NCBI GenBank assembly: GCA_002699585.1 | Contig: PABP01000038.1 | Location: 682,001-746,000, forward strand | Direction: 5' to 3' | Origin: Anaerolineaceae bacterium | Lineage (GTDB): Bacteria; Chloroflexota; Anaerolineae; Aggregatilineales; Phototrophicaceae | Length of the DNA stretch: 64,000 bases | Part shown: positions 34,204-42,981 of the stretch, one piece after another | How the letters are laid out: every line of letters starts with the position of its first letter | How positions within the stretch are numbered: position 1 is the first letter of the stretch | The notes under the pieces: generated by a model | The model's database searches: none | What the model saw: only the letters and a program-made list of their open reading frames with translations | Told to the model about the DNA's origin: nothing | Program-made: the position numbers and the translations under genes

Positions 34204-36411
34204 ATGAGGCGACTTTTTTTCACCTGTTTATTGGCTTTAGTAGCGATGATGGCCATTGCTGGCTGCAGCAATCAACATGCTTCGGCTGCCCCCCTGCCAA
34301 CGCTCATACCCTCATCGACACCCGCTATCGACATGGTATCGGCACAGCGCACAGCAGCGTTGTATCTGGATGCCTGGGAACGCGGTGATTTTGCGGCCAT
34401 GTACCAGACCATCACCATCGCCGCCCAGGAAGCCACCCCACTGGAGCGATTCCAGACAACCTACGAAGACATCCACGCGCTGATGACGCTCAACGGGCTA
34501 CAAACGCACGAGCGCGCCATGCTGCGTCAGGGTGATCGTTATGTCGTGCTGACGTACGATGTTGATTTTGACCTGGATGTGCTCGACGATTTCAGTGACA
34601 ACAGCCGCGATCTGCACCTGGTGATCGACCCACAGGTCAATGAATGGCGTGTGGCCTGGACGGTGGGCGACATCTTCCGTGAGATGAACAACGGCGCAAC
34701 CATCAGCTTTATTTCCAATCAACCTAGCCGAGCCAATATCTACGACCGCGATGGCGACGTGCTGGCCGACCAGAACGGCACAGTGGTCATCACGGAAGTC
34801 ATCCCAGAAGACATCCCGGACATAGCTACCTGCATGAATACGCTCTCGGTAGCGACGGGTGAAACGCTCGAAGAACTCCAGGGCCTGTTCAATCGATCCG
34901 GCAGCAATTGGGTGCTGGAAATCGGTGCCATGCAGCCGCCGGAGTACCAGCAGTACGAAGCGACCCTGAAACAAGATTGCAATGCCACGTTCAGCGGCCA
35001 GTCGGTTCGGCGCTACCCACGCGGGGAACTGCTACCGCACATCATCGGGCATGTGGGTTATCCGTCCCCAGATCAGGTCGAAGGTCTGATCCGCCAGGGG
35101 TTTGACCAGGAAACAATCATCGGCCAGAGTGGTGTCGAAGCCAGTTGGGATGAGGTCCTGCGGGGCACGCCCGGTGGCCAATTGATCCTGCGCGGGCCAG
35201 ATGGTAACCGCATTCGGACGCTGAGCGAAGTAGAAACGGTCCTGCCAGAAAGCATCTGGCTGACGATTGACGATGACCTGCAAGAATTCGTCGCCTATTT
35301 GATCCAGCGAGCCTATGCAGAAGCATCCGATGGTTGGGCGCAGCAGTCAAAAGGGGCATCCGCCATTGTGATGAACGCCAACACAGGCGAAATCCTGGCA
35401 TTGGTGACTTACCCGACCTATAACAACAACGCGCTGACGCCCTTCCCGCAGATTGCGCGCAACGTCGTCGACAGCGAACTGGATCGGCTCGACAATGATG
35501 AAGCGACACCCAGCCTGAACCGTCCGGTACAGGGTACTTATCCATCCGGCTCGGTGATGAAAGTTGCCGATACACTGGCAGCACTCGACAGCGGTATCTT
35601 CGATTACAACCATACGTACTACAGCACGGGTTCATGGACCTATAATGGTGACACACGCTATGACTGGACGTCACTCGGACATGGCCGTGTGGATTTTGCC
35701 GGGATGCTACGCGTCAGTTGTAACTCTTGTTTTTATGATGTGGGCTTCAAGATGAACGAGGTTGACCCGTATTTGCTACCGCATTATTTGCAGCACTTTG
35801 GTCTGGGTTCCCCCACTGGCTTGACAGACATCTCAGAAGATCCAGGTCTGATCCCAGACCCAAATTGGATCGCAGCCAACCGCAATGTTCCCTGGGGCTA
35901 TTCAGATGCGGTCAATATGGCGATTGGCCAGGGTGAATTACAGGTGACGCTGCTACAAATGGCCAACCTGTATGCCGCAGTCGCCAACAATGGCACACGT
36001 TATCAGCCGCAGTTGGTCCGGGAACGTGGCATTCTCGACCAACGCACGTTTGTCGCTGACCCCAATGTCATGGGCACGCTGGATGTCCCTCAGGAAGCCA
36101 TCGACATGGTGAAAAAGGGTCTGTGTGAGGTGACGACGAACCAGAGCAGTGGTACAGCGGCCCATATTTTCAACAGCAGCTACGATCCCTCGCCGCTGAT
36201 GAGCATTGGCGTATGTGGCAAGACCGGTACCGCAGAAGATCCGGCCAACCCAGGGACACATGCCTGGTTCATCGGATATGGTCCTTCACCGAACCCGGAG
36301 ATCGTGGTAGCCGTCATGGTCGAAAACGCGGGCGAAGGCTCCGCAGTTGCAGCTCCACTGACCAAGTTCATTATGGAGTACTACTTCTTCCTGCGGGACG
36401 ATGCCCAGTAG
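34204..36411 (+). CDS. Class B penicillin-binding protein (lipoprotein, MecA/PBP2-like transpeptidase)
   Basis: This 735-residue peptidoglycan transpeptidase is anchored by a lipobox (AMMAIAGC, Cys21). An NTF2-like MecA_N domain of about 120 residues follows, then the dimerisation/pedestal region. The catalytic domain has the active-site SVMK (Ser450), SCN (505-507) and KTG (673-675), in normal order and spacing. The lipid anchor in place of an N-terminal membrane helix, together with the MecA_N domain, is the architecture of low-affinity beta-lactam-resistant PBPs. Resistance is not shown by this sequence. A strong terminator follows. The Shine-Dalgarno before ATG 34204 is weak. Confidence 0.92.
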   Translation: MRRLFFTCLLALVAMMAIAGCSNQHASAAPLPTLIPSSTPAIDMVSAQRTAALYLDAWERGDFAAMYQTITIAAQEATPLERFQTTYEDIHALMTLNGLQTHERAMLRQGDRYVVLTYDVDFDLDVLDDFSDNSRDLHLVIDPQVNEWRVAWTVGDIFREMNNGATISFISNQPSRANIYDRDGDVLADQNGTVVITEVIPEDIPDIATCMNTLSVATGETLEELQGLFNRSGSNWVLEIGAMQPPEYQQYEATLKQDCNATFSGQSVRRYPRGELLPHIIGHVGYPSPDQVEGLIRQGFDQETIIGQSGVEASWDEVLRGTPGGQLILRGPDGNRIRTLSEVETVLPESIWLTIDDDLQEFVAYLIQRAYAEASDGWAQQSKGASAIVMNANTGEILALVTYPTYNNNALTPFPQIARNVVDSELDRLDNDEATPSLNRPVQGTYPSGSVMKVADTLAALDSGIFDYNHTYYSTGSWTYNGDTRYDWTSLGHGRVDFAGMLRVSCNSCFYDVGFKMNEVDPYLLPHYLQHFGLGSPTGLTDISEDPGLIPDPNWIAANRNVPWGYSDAVNMAIGQGELQVTLLQMANLYAAVANNGTRYQPQLVRERGILDQRTFVADPNVMGTLDVPQEAIDMVKKGLCEVTTNQSSGTAAHIFNSSYDPSPLMSIGVCGKTGTAEDPANPGTHAWFIGYGPSPNPEIVVAVMVENAGEGSAVAAPLTKFIMEYYFFLRDDAQ

Positions 36412-36430
36412 AAACACTACGAATTGCATC

Positions 36431-36462
36431 AAAAAACGCAGCCGCTGATGGCTGCGTTTTTG
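36431..36462. terminator. Bidirectional intrinsic terminator
   Basis: AAAAAACGCAGCC and GGCTGCGTTTTT form a 12-bp GC-centred stem with a 6-nt loop, with A- and T-runs on both sides. It ends both the penicillin-binding-protein gene and the convergent PH-domain gene. Confidence 0.9.
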
Positions 36463-36485
36463 TTTTGTGTAAACTGGCATTGCTG

Positions 36486-37154
36486 CTATTTATAGGATGC
36501 GCGCTGTTTCGATGATGAAGACGTATAGGCATCATCCTCATAGACATCGTCGTCATAGAGCTTCCGTTTGCGCTTGTCATAATCATCATCGACATCCCGC
36601 AGGGCACGCAGCATGATGGCTTCAACCTCGCGTACATTGTCGATACCGAGGAAACCCACCGGGCGTGAAGTGACACGTGTGCTGCGGTTCGACGAGTTGT
36701 ATCGGGTATCAATCTCATTGGCAAAGAGCAGGTTGCCGCTGTTCTGGCCACGCATCTTACGTTCAACATAATCGATGTCATCGGGACCATAGGACTTGAC
36801 GCTGCCCCCATTGATGATGAGCGCACGACGGTCAGTAATGGCATAGACCGAACGGGTAGCGCCCATAAAGCGGGCCAGAATAGGCCACAGGGTCGTCAGC
36901 ATGATAATGCCAATCGGCAGCAGCATGAACTGTGCCGGGAACTCGTCCATAGGCACTTCATTGGCAATGATCGTAAAGAAGAAGGCAAAGAAGAAGCCCA
37001 TGATAATGAGCGGTGACAGATCGCGCAGCAGCGTCGGCCCCATAGCCGCGCCGATCGGGTTCGGTTGCCCAACCCAGAGCAATTCTTCCCCTTCCAACAG
37101 TTCGGCATCCACCGTGTCGAGCACGTGGGCAGGTACATTCTCGATCTTCATCAC
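36486..37154 (-). CDS. Bacterial PH-domain membrane protein
   Basis: This 222-residue protein begins with LLEGEELLWVGQPNP, the usual entry of bacterial PH (bPH2/YdbS-like) proteins. Two membrane helices follow (about residues 46-64 and 75-93), then the PH-like beta domain with RSVYAITDRRALII. The tail from residue 190 is highly charged (DDDYDKRKRK, YDDDVYEDDAY) and ends in a Ser/Lys stretch. Family members are implicated in membrane stress, but the function is not established. It is single-gene on the minus strand and preceded by the terminator region of amt. Confidence 0.82.
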   Translation of the reverse strand: MMKIENVPAHVLDTVDAELLEGEELLWVGQPNPIGAAMGPTLLRDLSPLIIMGFFFAFFFTIIANEVPMDEFPAQFMLLPIGIIMLTTLWPILARFMGATRSVYAITDRRALIINGGSVKSYGPDDIDYVERKMRGQNSGNLLFANEIDTRYNSSNRSTRVTSRPVGFLGIDNVREVEAIMLRALRDVDDDYDKRKRKLYDDDVYEDDAYTSSSSKQRASYK

Positions 37155-37271
37155 CGACTCCTAGCACGTTCCTAGCATGTAACGAATAGCAGCAAAGTCT
37201 CCATTATTAGTATACCCTGTATTCATGCAGAAGCGATGATAATCCCCCAGAGAATGGGGGCCAGACAAAAA

Positions 37272-37296
37272 AAGTGGTGACCATCGGCCACCACTT
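37272..37296 (-). terminator. Terminator of the ammonium transporter gene
   Basis: AAGTGGTG (37272-37279) pairs with CACCACTT (37289-37296). On the minus strand the stem is followed by a run of seven T, 32 nt after the amt stop codon. Confidence 0.85.
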
Positions 37297-37328
37297 CTGC
37301 TTATTGAATTACGCGTGTTCGCTATTGT

Positions 37329-38759
37329 TTAGGATTCTTCCGGAATCGGGAGAATGTCGGGCCAAACCGAGGCACCATGTTCGTAGACATCGATACCCGT
37401 AACTTCCGCACCAGCCGGCATGCGCAGCAGGCCCAGGGCTTTTAAAGCGCTGAACATGATCGCACCAGCGATGACTGCGAAGACTGCAACCCACACGACA
37501 CCGATAATCTGGCTGATGAGCAGATCCACGCCGCCACCGACCAGCAGACCACCAGCGGTACCGGTCAGTTCTGGCAGACCCCAGAAGCCAATGGCCAGGG
37601 AGCCGATCATACCGCCAACACCGTGTACTGCGAAGGCACCGACGCCATCGTCAACTTTGGCTGCTTCGACTGCGTCAACGGCCAGGACAACAGCGATACC
37701 CGCGGTGATACCGATGATGATGGAAGCAATCGGGCTAACGAAGGCACAACCAGCGGTGATACCGACCAGACCAGCCAGTGAGCCGTTGAGGATGAAGCCC
37801 AGGTCCCATTTGCCACCTTTGAACAGGTAGACCCAGAACATAGCGGACATTGAACCAGCGGCAGCGGCCAGGGTTGTATTGACAGCGACCAAACCAAGCG
37901 CGTTCTGGTCGCCAGCACCCAGGGTGGAGCCAACATTGAAGCCGTACCAACCGAACCACAGGATGAAGGTACCGAGCGCGGCAAGACCGAAGTTGGATGG
38001 ACGCGGGGCACTACCGAAGACGCGACCCACACGCGGGCCAACAACAATGGCGCCAACCAGAGCAATGATACCGCCGAACTGGTGAACAATCGTGCTACCA
38101 GCAAAGTCGAGGAAACCGAAGCCACCATCTTCCGGTGCGGCGCTGAGGATACCACCACCCCAGGTCCAGTAAACCACTAGCGGGTAGAGAACAGCACCCA
38201 AAATCGCGCTGTAGATCAACTTGCCACGGAAGTCAGTACGTTCTGCCATCGCACCGGTTGCGATGGTACCAGCAGCACCTGCAAAGGCAAACTGGAAGAA
38301 GAAGCTGACGAATTCAGCGCCGTCGCCATCTGCCGTGCCGTTGATGCCACCGAGTGCCAATACTGGCGATGGAAACAATAGCGATCCTTCGCCCGCATAA
38401 GCGATACCATAGCCAATAAGGAAGAAGACAATACCCGTCACACAGGCATCCATGAAGTTTTCCGCTAAGGAGTTGACGACACCTGTATGGCGAATGAAGC
38501 CGCCCTCAAGCATCGCGAAACCGGCCTGCATGAAGAAAACCAGGAAGCCGGCGACCAAAATCCAAACTGCATCGAGATTGCTTTGTACGTCATCTGCCGT
38601 CAGCATGGCTGCTGCTTCTTCCGGCATCACTTCTTCTACAGCGGTGTCTTCACCTGCCGCATCATCCTGTGCAATGCTGGACATTCCGACCACGAAGAGG
38701 AAGGAAAGAGCAACACCGATTGAGATGAGACGGTATAACAGTGTACGCTTACGCATCAT
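37329..38759 (-). CDS. amt: Ammonium transporter (Amt)
   Basis: This 476-residue membrane channel conducts NH4+/NH3. A signal-like segment and an acidic spacer (about residues 30-60) precede the first canonical helix (FLVFFMQAGFAMLEGG). The family core is intact: the conserved Asp and first pore His in GFLDFAGSTIVHQFGG, and the second pore His in AFAVHGVGGMIGSLA, so the twin-His pore is complete. No glnK (PII) gene follows, which is unusual since amt and glnK are normally paired. A minus-strand promoter candidate at 38818-38846 precedes it. Confidence 0.96.
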   Translation of the reverse strand: MMRKRTLLYRLISIGVALSFLFVVGMSSIAQDDAAGEDTAVEEVMPEEAAAMLTADDVQSNLDAVWILVAGFLVFFMQAGFAMLEGGFIRHTGVVNSLAENFMDACVTGIVFFLIGYGIAYAGEGSLLFPSPVLALGGINGTADGDGAEFVSFFFQFAFAGAAGTIATGAMAERTDFRGKLIYSAILGAVLYPLVVYWTWGGGILSAAPEDGGFGFLDFAGSTIVHQFGGIIALVGAIVVGPRVGRVFGSAPRPSNFGLAALGTFILWFGWYGFNVGSTLGAGDQNALGLVAVNTTLAAAAGSMSAMFWVYLFKGGKWDLGFILNGSLAGLVGITAGCAFVSPIASIIIGITAGIAVVLAVDAVEAAKVDDGVGAFAVHGVGGMIGSLAIGFWGLPELTGTAGGLLVGGGVDLLISQIIGVVWVAVFAVIAGAIMFSALKALGLLRMPAGAEVTGIDVYEHGASVWPDILPIPEES

Positions 38760-39236
38760 ATGCCCCCAAGAGTATGGTTACATCTTACAAATACTGGCTT
38801 TGTTTTGCTGTAGATGCAATATAGCGTTGAACAAAATAACCAATAACGTCACATTGTTATGAAAAACATATTTTGTTTTTTGTTGGATTTTGCTAATAAA
38901 TCGATCAAGTGTAATTGTTTGGGTCTATTTAAGCAGATTGCCTTAATACGGCATATATTTCACTGAATATAGTGGGGGTGATTTGTGCGTTGTATACAGC
39001 TGCGTTATACAGCAAGCTTTATAAGAGCGGCAAAACTGACCAAATGTGGCGATAATTATCATGGCAGTTATGGCTAAACTGTTTAATGCAAGGTTAACCC
39101 TGGGACCATAGGGAGGTTTGGCAAATATTTTTTTGGTAGAATGCACCAAAAAACAGTTTTTGAGCTATGCGCGTTGTTGAATGAGAGGCATTTCGTAATC
39201 TTAACGCATACTTTTTGTGGTCGATCAATGCGCGAT
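38760..39236. other. Non-coding spacer upstream of amt
   Basis: About 477 AT-rich bases between amt and the site-2 protease gene. No gene is supported. It contains a candidate amt promoter (38818-38846, minus strand), a tandem direct repeat TGCGTTGTATACAGC (38986-39000) and TGCGTTATACAGC (39001-39013), and the palindrome GATAATTATC (39051-39060). The repeats could be operator sites, but that is a guess. Confidence 0.5.
38818..38846 (-). promoter_or_regulatory. Candidate amt promoter
   Basis: On the minus strand TTATTG (38846-38841) and TATATT (38823-38818) are 17 nt apart, 58 nt before ATG 38759. The -35 box is a weak match. Confidence 0.4.
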
Positions 39237-40544
39237 TTATGGGTTTTGATGGAGAAATGGAGTACGGCTTTGCAAGGTCGCCAGCAAGGCACCACTCATC
39301 AGTACTAAACCGAGCAGCCCGCTGGGTTCATCCAGGCCATATATGGGATTTGGAATGAAGACCAGTACAAAAATGACCAGCGTGACGATAGCGAGGGTAC
39401 GCCGAAAGGGGTCTAAGGGCGTGATGTCATCCAGCGGAACGGCATAGTAGCGGCCAACAAGGAACAGCATAATAGCGAATGCAACCCAGGCAGCGGATAC
39501 AAATAACGCCAGGACGATCATCACCAGCAAAATGGGCCAGAAAAGGATACGTGCACGCTGACCAATCAGCGAATAGAGGACGTGTCCCCCATCAAGCTGG
39601 CCCAATGGAATCAGGTTAAGGGCCGTGACAAAAAGCCCAGTCCAACCTGCCCAGGCCAACGAATTGAGCATGACGTCAAATTTACCATCCGGCAAGAAGC
39701 GACCCAATGCCAGGATTTTGGCTCCCGCATATAACAGCGAGTTGCCTTCCAGGAAGCCGCCTGGTTCCAGGGGAATGATGGGCGATGTCATTAATCCAAT
39801 GAGCAAGATGGGTACGGCAAAGACCAAACCAGCCAGCGGCCCAGATGCCCCCAGGTCGAACAGCACACGGCGGTTACGCAGTGTTCCACGCAGGATGATG
39901 GCCGCGCCAAAGGTACCAAACGGGCTGAGGATAAAAGCCGGGATGAAGTACGGCAGCGAAGCCGGGATGCCATAGCGGCGGGTCGTCAGCCAGTGACCCA
40001 TCTCGTGTGGGACCAGAATCGCCAGAATGGCGACGGCATAGGGAATGCCACGCCACAGGTTGAGGATCGGCTGAGCCATGATGGCATCAGTCGATGCGGG
40101 GTCGGTCAAGCTGATTTCACCCGTTGTGACGATGAGGCCCGTATACAGCACGCTGAGGATGGTTAGTACAAACAAAACTGCAGCAGGCCAGGTCGGCAGC
40201 GGTTTGGGCTTACGCGCACGTCCCCTGGCAATGATGATTTTGTGCTTGCGATCCGAAGTCGCGCCATGCCAGCGAAACAAGGCAACGAGATTGTAAGGCT
40301 TGAATGCCCTATCAAGCTGATCGTAAGCGGCGAGAGAATCCATGGATAATATGCCTACATAGGCCGTCACGACACGACCACGTCCCCGCGCCAGAATAGC
40401 CAGGTCTTCCTTAGATAGGTCACCATCTTCAAGAGTAAGTTGGTCCTCAATGGCCATAATGGCTTCGACAGCCTGCTGTACACGATCACTCCAGAATGGC
40501 CGAGCCGCCTTAGCGACACCTTCTTCGGTGGATGGATGGGTCAT
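39237..40544 (-). CDS. Site-2-type intramembrane metalloprotease (M50 family)
   Basis: This 435-residue polytopic membrane protein has the zinc-binding HEMGH (in LVPHEMGHWLTTRRYG) and the second metal-ligand motif LDGGH (in LIPLGQLDGGHVLYSL), the paired signature of site-2 proteases. Members cut membrane-bound regulators such as anti-sigma factors. The N-terminal 100 residues form a soluble domain (about DQLTLEDGDLSKEDLAIL) of unknown role. The substrate is not known and no sigma/anti-sigma gene is adjacent. It appears monocistronic. Confidence 0.9.
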   Translation of the reverse strand: MTHPSTEEGVAKAARPFWSDRVQQAVEAIMAIEDQLTLEDGDLSKEDLAILARGRGRVVTAYVGILSMDSLAAYDQLDRAFKPYNLVALFRWHGATSDRKHKIIIARGRARKPKPLPTWPAAVLFVLTILSVLYTGLIVTTGEISLTDPASTDAIMAQPILNLWRGIPYAVAILAILVPHEMGHWLTTRRYGIPASLPYFIPAFILSPFGTFGAAIILRGTLRNRRVLFDLGASGPLAGLVFAVPILLIGLMTSPIIPLEPGGFLEGNSLLYAGAKILALGRFLPDGKFDVMLNSLAWAGWTGLFVTALNLIPLGQLDGGHVLYSLIGQRARILFWPILLVMIVLALFVSAAWVAFAIMLFLVGRYYAVPLDDITPLDPFRRTLAIVTLVIFVLVFIPNPIYGLDEPSGLLGLVLMSGALLATLQSRTPFLHQNP

Positions 40545-41019
40545 GTCGTTGTGTGCTTTCTATTGGCGTGCATACGACCTATTTGACGTCCTGATTGCGC
40601 CGCATTATATCAAAGACGCTACAGGCTATCGTAACATCTAGATACAGGGATATCTTGATCCGTTTTTCATAACTGAGTGCTACAGTACTGAGTGCTACGC
40701 GGATGTGCGTCGGCGCTGATGTTACGCACTCATCCTGGCTGCGACGACACATCAACCTTGGCGGTCCTTCAGTCAAATTTATCATGAATGGCTATCAGAG
40801 AGTGTACGCATCGCCACGCGGGAAGCCGCTTATGCATATGACGGGCCTATATGGCAAATCCGGGTGGTCAACCATGTGTATGTACGCGTTGGCCTACAGG
40901 TGCGGATGGCATCAGCGTATAATATGTAACAGATCACATACATGCCTGCCCAGCAGAGGCCTTTATGGCACGACTTTTGCAGACTGTGGCGCAGCCAATC
41001 GCCGGACGTGTGCTCTAGC
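40545..41019. other. Non-coding spacer before the ABC-2-like membrane gene
   Basis: About 475 bases with no gene I can support; short open frames here lack ribosome-binding sites and family features. A 13-base word TGACGGGCCTATA occurs at 40839-40851 and again at 41034-41046, the second time overlapping the promoter of the next gene. A TATAAT at 40918-40923 has no matching -35 box. The function is unknown. Confidence 0.45.
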
Positions 41020-41048
41020 TTGAAAGCATTTTGTGACGGGCCTATAAT
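41020..41048 (+). promoter_or_regulatory. Sigma-70-like promoter
   Basis: TTGAAA (41020-41025) and TATAAT (41043-41048) are separated by exactly 17 nt, 26 nt before ATG 41075. This is the best consensus match in the window. Confidence 0.75.
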
Positions 41049-41074
41049 CGGCGCACCGATTTAAGGATGAAAAC

Positions 41075-41902
41075 ATGGCAATCAACCAACAGGAATTTGA
41101 CACCTTCATGGAGCGGGCAACGTCGATTGTGCCCTATTGGGCACGCAACACCAACCCGATTGTGCGCCGCCATCTGGGCCTGGGCGGTCATACCGTTCCG
41201 CCTGCCCTGCAACCGATTATGGTGATCTTTGGTGTCTGGGCGCTGATCCTGCTGTTGGGCCTCATCTGGCAACCGATTGTCCATGTGACGCTGCTGCTGT
41301 TCCTGGCATCGATCATGCTAGTGCCCGTGTCGATCGCCCTGTATGCGCATGTCCTGTTTACGGTGGCGAAGACCGCGGCCCACAATATGCAGGATGAAAT
41401 GAAGAACAAGACGATCAACCTGCTGCGCACCACGCCAATGTCGCTTGAGCAGATTTTCCTGGGGAAAATCGCCGCGGCCATGTGGCAGCGTATGGATGAT
41501 CTGGCCCTGGTCGCCCAGATCACGGTTGTCTTTGGCCCACCGATTCTATACAGCATGTATTCACCGGTATGGCCACCATCGGAGCAGCCCATCCTATCAG
41601 TGCTTATGGTCCTGCTATCGTTAGTGGTGTCGCTGGTGCGGCTGCTGCTGGAACCGGTCATGCTCGGCTCGCTGGCTGTTTTGGTGGGCGTGGTTGCGCC
41701 GAACCGCAGTACGGCGATTAGCGCGACGGTGGCATTGGGCGCATTCTACGTGCTGCTGCTGAACCTCGCGCGGCAAATTCCGGCAATTGAAGCCAATGCA
41801 GGTCTTATCTTCCTTATGGATTTTGTCATCCCCGTGGCCCTACCCGCTGCTTTGAGCTTTATCTTCTTGCGTACGGCCTATCGCATTGTCACAGCAGATT
41901 AG
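41075..41902 (+). CDS. ABC-2-type permease-like membrane protein
   Basis: This 275-residue protein has about six hydrophobic segments. After the second helix, the cytoplasmic stretch DEMKNKTINLLRTTPMSLEQ followed by IFLGKIAAAMW resembles the coupling region of ABC-2 permeases (pattern E-x-x-x-x-T-I-x-L-L-x-x-x-P-x-S-x-x-x-I-x-x-G-K). No ATPase gene is adjacent, so it may pair with a subunit encoded elsewhere or have another role. The promoter at 41020-41048 is strong. It is followed by tRNA-Ser. Confidence 0.65.
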   Translation: MAINQQEFDTFMERATSIVPYWARNTNPIVRRHLGLGGHTVPPALQPIMVIFGVWALILLLGLIWQPIVHVTLLLFLASIMLVPVSIALYAHVLFTVAKTAAHNMQDEMKNKTINLLRTTPMSLEQIFLGKIAAAMWQRMDDLALVAQITVVFGPPILYSMYSPVWPPSEQPILSVLMVLLSLVVSLVRLLLEPVMLGSLAVLVGVVAPNRSTAISATVALGAFYVLLLNLARQIPAIEANAGLIFLMDFVIPVALPAALSFIFLRTAYRIVTAD

Positions 41903-41948
41903 GGTCGCTTGCGTGACTGTTTTTTCCATTCAAATCCAAATCAGGTCG

Positions 41949-41968
41949 CAATTGACTATGGTCAATTG
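41949..41968. promoter_or_regulatory. Perfect 8-bp dyad upstream of tRNA-Ser
   Basis: CAATTGAC-TATG-GTCAATTG is a perfect dyad, 14 nt before a TATAAT box (41983-41988) that itself lies 15 nt before tRNA-Ser. No well-spaced -35 hexamer accompanies the TATAAT. The dyad may be an activator site for the tRNA promoter, or the end of the preceding transcript. Confidence 0.45.
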
Positions 41969-42003
41969 TGGGCCTCACTGTTTATAATATTGGCCTGTTC
42001 ACT

Positions 42004-42088
42004 GGGGAGGTGGCAGAGTGGACTATTGCGCTCGTCTGGAAAGCGAGAGGGTTAACAGCCCGCGTGGGTTCGAATCCCACCCTCTCCG
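42004..42088 (+). tRNA. tRNA-Ser (anticodon GGA)
   Basis: This is an 85-nt class II tRNA. The acceptor GGGGAGG pairs with CCTCTCC (one G-U pair) and is followed by discriminator G. The anticodon arm is CTCGT-CTGGAAA-GCGAG, giving anticodon GGA (reads UCC/UCU, serine). A long variable arm (AGGGTTAACAGCCC) is diagnostic for serine, leucine or tyrosine. The T-arm is GTGGG-TTCGAAT-CCCAC. The 3' end is followed by CAA rather than CCA, so CCA must be added enzymatically. A terminator follows directly. Confidence 0.96.
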
Positions 42089-42093
42089 CAATG

Positions 42094-42124
42094 AAAAGGG
42101 ACTCCAATATGGTGTCCCTTTTTT
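42094..42124 (+). terminator. Terminator of tRNA-Ser
   Basis: AAAAGGGAC (42094-42102) pairs with GTCCCTTTT (42113-42121) and is followed by more T. It lies 6 nt after the tRNA. Confidence 0.88.
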
Positions 42125-42184
42125 GTTTGAGTAATCGACTTTGCGAACCTTACATAGATTTCATCCGCGCCGACGGAGTACGAC

Positions 42185-42919
42185 ATGCTGACCGAGTTCA
42201 TCTTACCGGGCATCAGCCTGGCCCTGACAGCGACTTTACTGCCGGGACCGCTGCAAGCTTATATCCTGAGCGTGACACTGCGTTACGGTTGGCGACGTGG
42301 CATGTTGGTCACTTTTTCGCCACTGATTACAGATGCCTTCATCGTACCTCTGGTCGTGTTTGTACTGGGCCAACTGCCAGAAGTCATGATACAGATCATT
42401 CGGTTAGCTGGCGGCGGACTGCTGCTGTTCATCGCCTGGGGTGCATTTAAACAACTACGAGCAGGTAGCAGCTTCGGTCCGCAGGATGCCACAGTCGATG
42501 CTCCCAGGCAACAGACCAGCCTGTGGCGTATTTTCGTCCCGGCGCTGCTGATGAACACCGTCAGTCCGGGGCCGTGGTTATTCTGGGCAACGGTCAACGG
42601 GCCACTGCTGCTGGCTGCACTGGAACAAAGCCCCTGGCACGCACTGGCGTTCCTGGTGGCCTTCTACGGAGCATTCATACTCAGTTTGAATGGGCTGGTG
42701 TACGTATTTGGCAGGTTGGGTGCACTCGGCCCCAATGTGACGCACAATATGATCGTCTTCACAATTGGGCTGCTTATTTATTTCGGTACATCGCTGATCG
42801 CAGAAGCACTGGGCTTGAGTGCGGTGCATCAGTGGCTGAGTCTGATCGTGATAGCTGGACTGGCCATTTGGTGGCTATGGCGAAAGTTCATCAGCAAACC
42901 CAGGCCACTGACAGAGTAG
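42185..42919 (+). CDS. LysE-family exporter
   Basis: This 244-residue membrane protein has about six helices. It begins FILPGISLALTATLLPGPLQ, the P-G-P core of LysE/RhtB amino-acid exporters, and has the basic loop LRYGWRRGMLVTFSPLITDA. The pattern TVSPGPWLFWATVNGP forms the second half of the repeat. Amino acids or related metabolites are the usual cargo; the specific substrate is unknown. GGAG precedes ATG 42185. A bidirectional terminator follows. Confidence 0.85.
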   Translation: MLTEFILPGISLALTATLLPGPLQAYILSVTLRYGWRRGMLVTFSPLITDAFIVPLVVFVLGQLPEVMIQIIRLAGGGLLLFIAWGAFKQLRAGSSFGPQDATVDAPRQQTSLWRIFVPALLMNTVSPGPWLFWATVNGPLLLAALEQSPWHALAFLVAFYGAFILSLNGLVYVFGRLGALGPNVTHNMIVFTIGLLIYFGTSLIAEALGLSAVHQWLSLIVIAGLAIWWLWRKFISKPRPLTE

Positions 42920-42925
42920 AACGCA

Positions 42926-42950
42926 AAAAGGCGCCCATGAGCGCCTTCTT
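42926..42950. terminator. Bidirectional terminator
   Basis: AAGGCGC (42928-42934) pairs with GCGCCTT (42941-42947) between an A-run and a T-rich tail. It lies between the convergent LysE and tail-tube-like genes. Confidence 0.8.
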
Positions 42951-42981
42951 TATATGTAACCAAAGAACTGTAAGCTGCGGA

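Noticed and set aside
40703-41023. Open frame of about 106 codons in the spacer before the ABC-2-like gene
   Set aside because: No Shine-Dalgarno, no family-like motif, and it overlaps the strong promoter of the next gene; the composition looks non-coding.
41952-41988. TTGACT and TATAAT as a promoter of tRNA-Ser
   Set aside because: The spacing of 25 nt is too long for a sigma-70 promoter; I report only the dyad and the -10 box.
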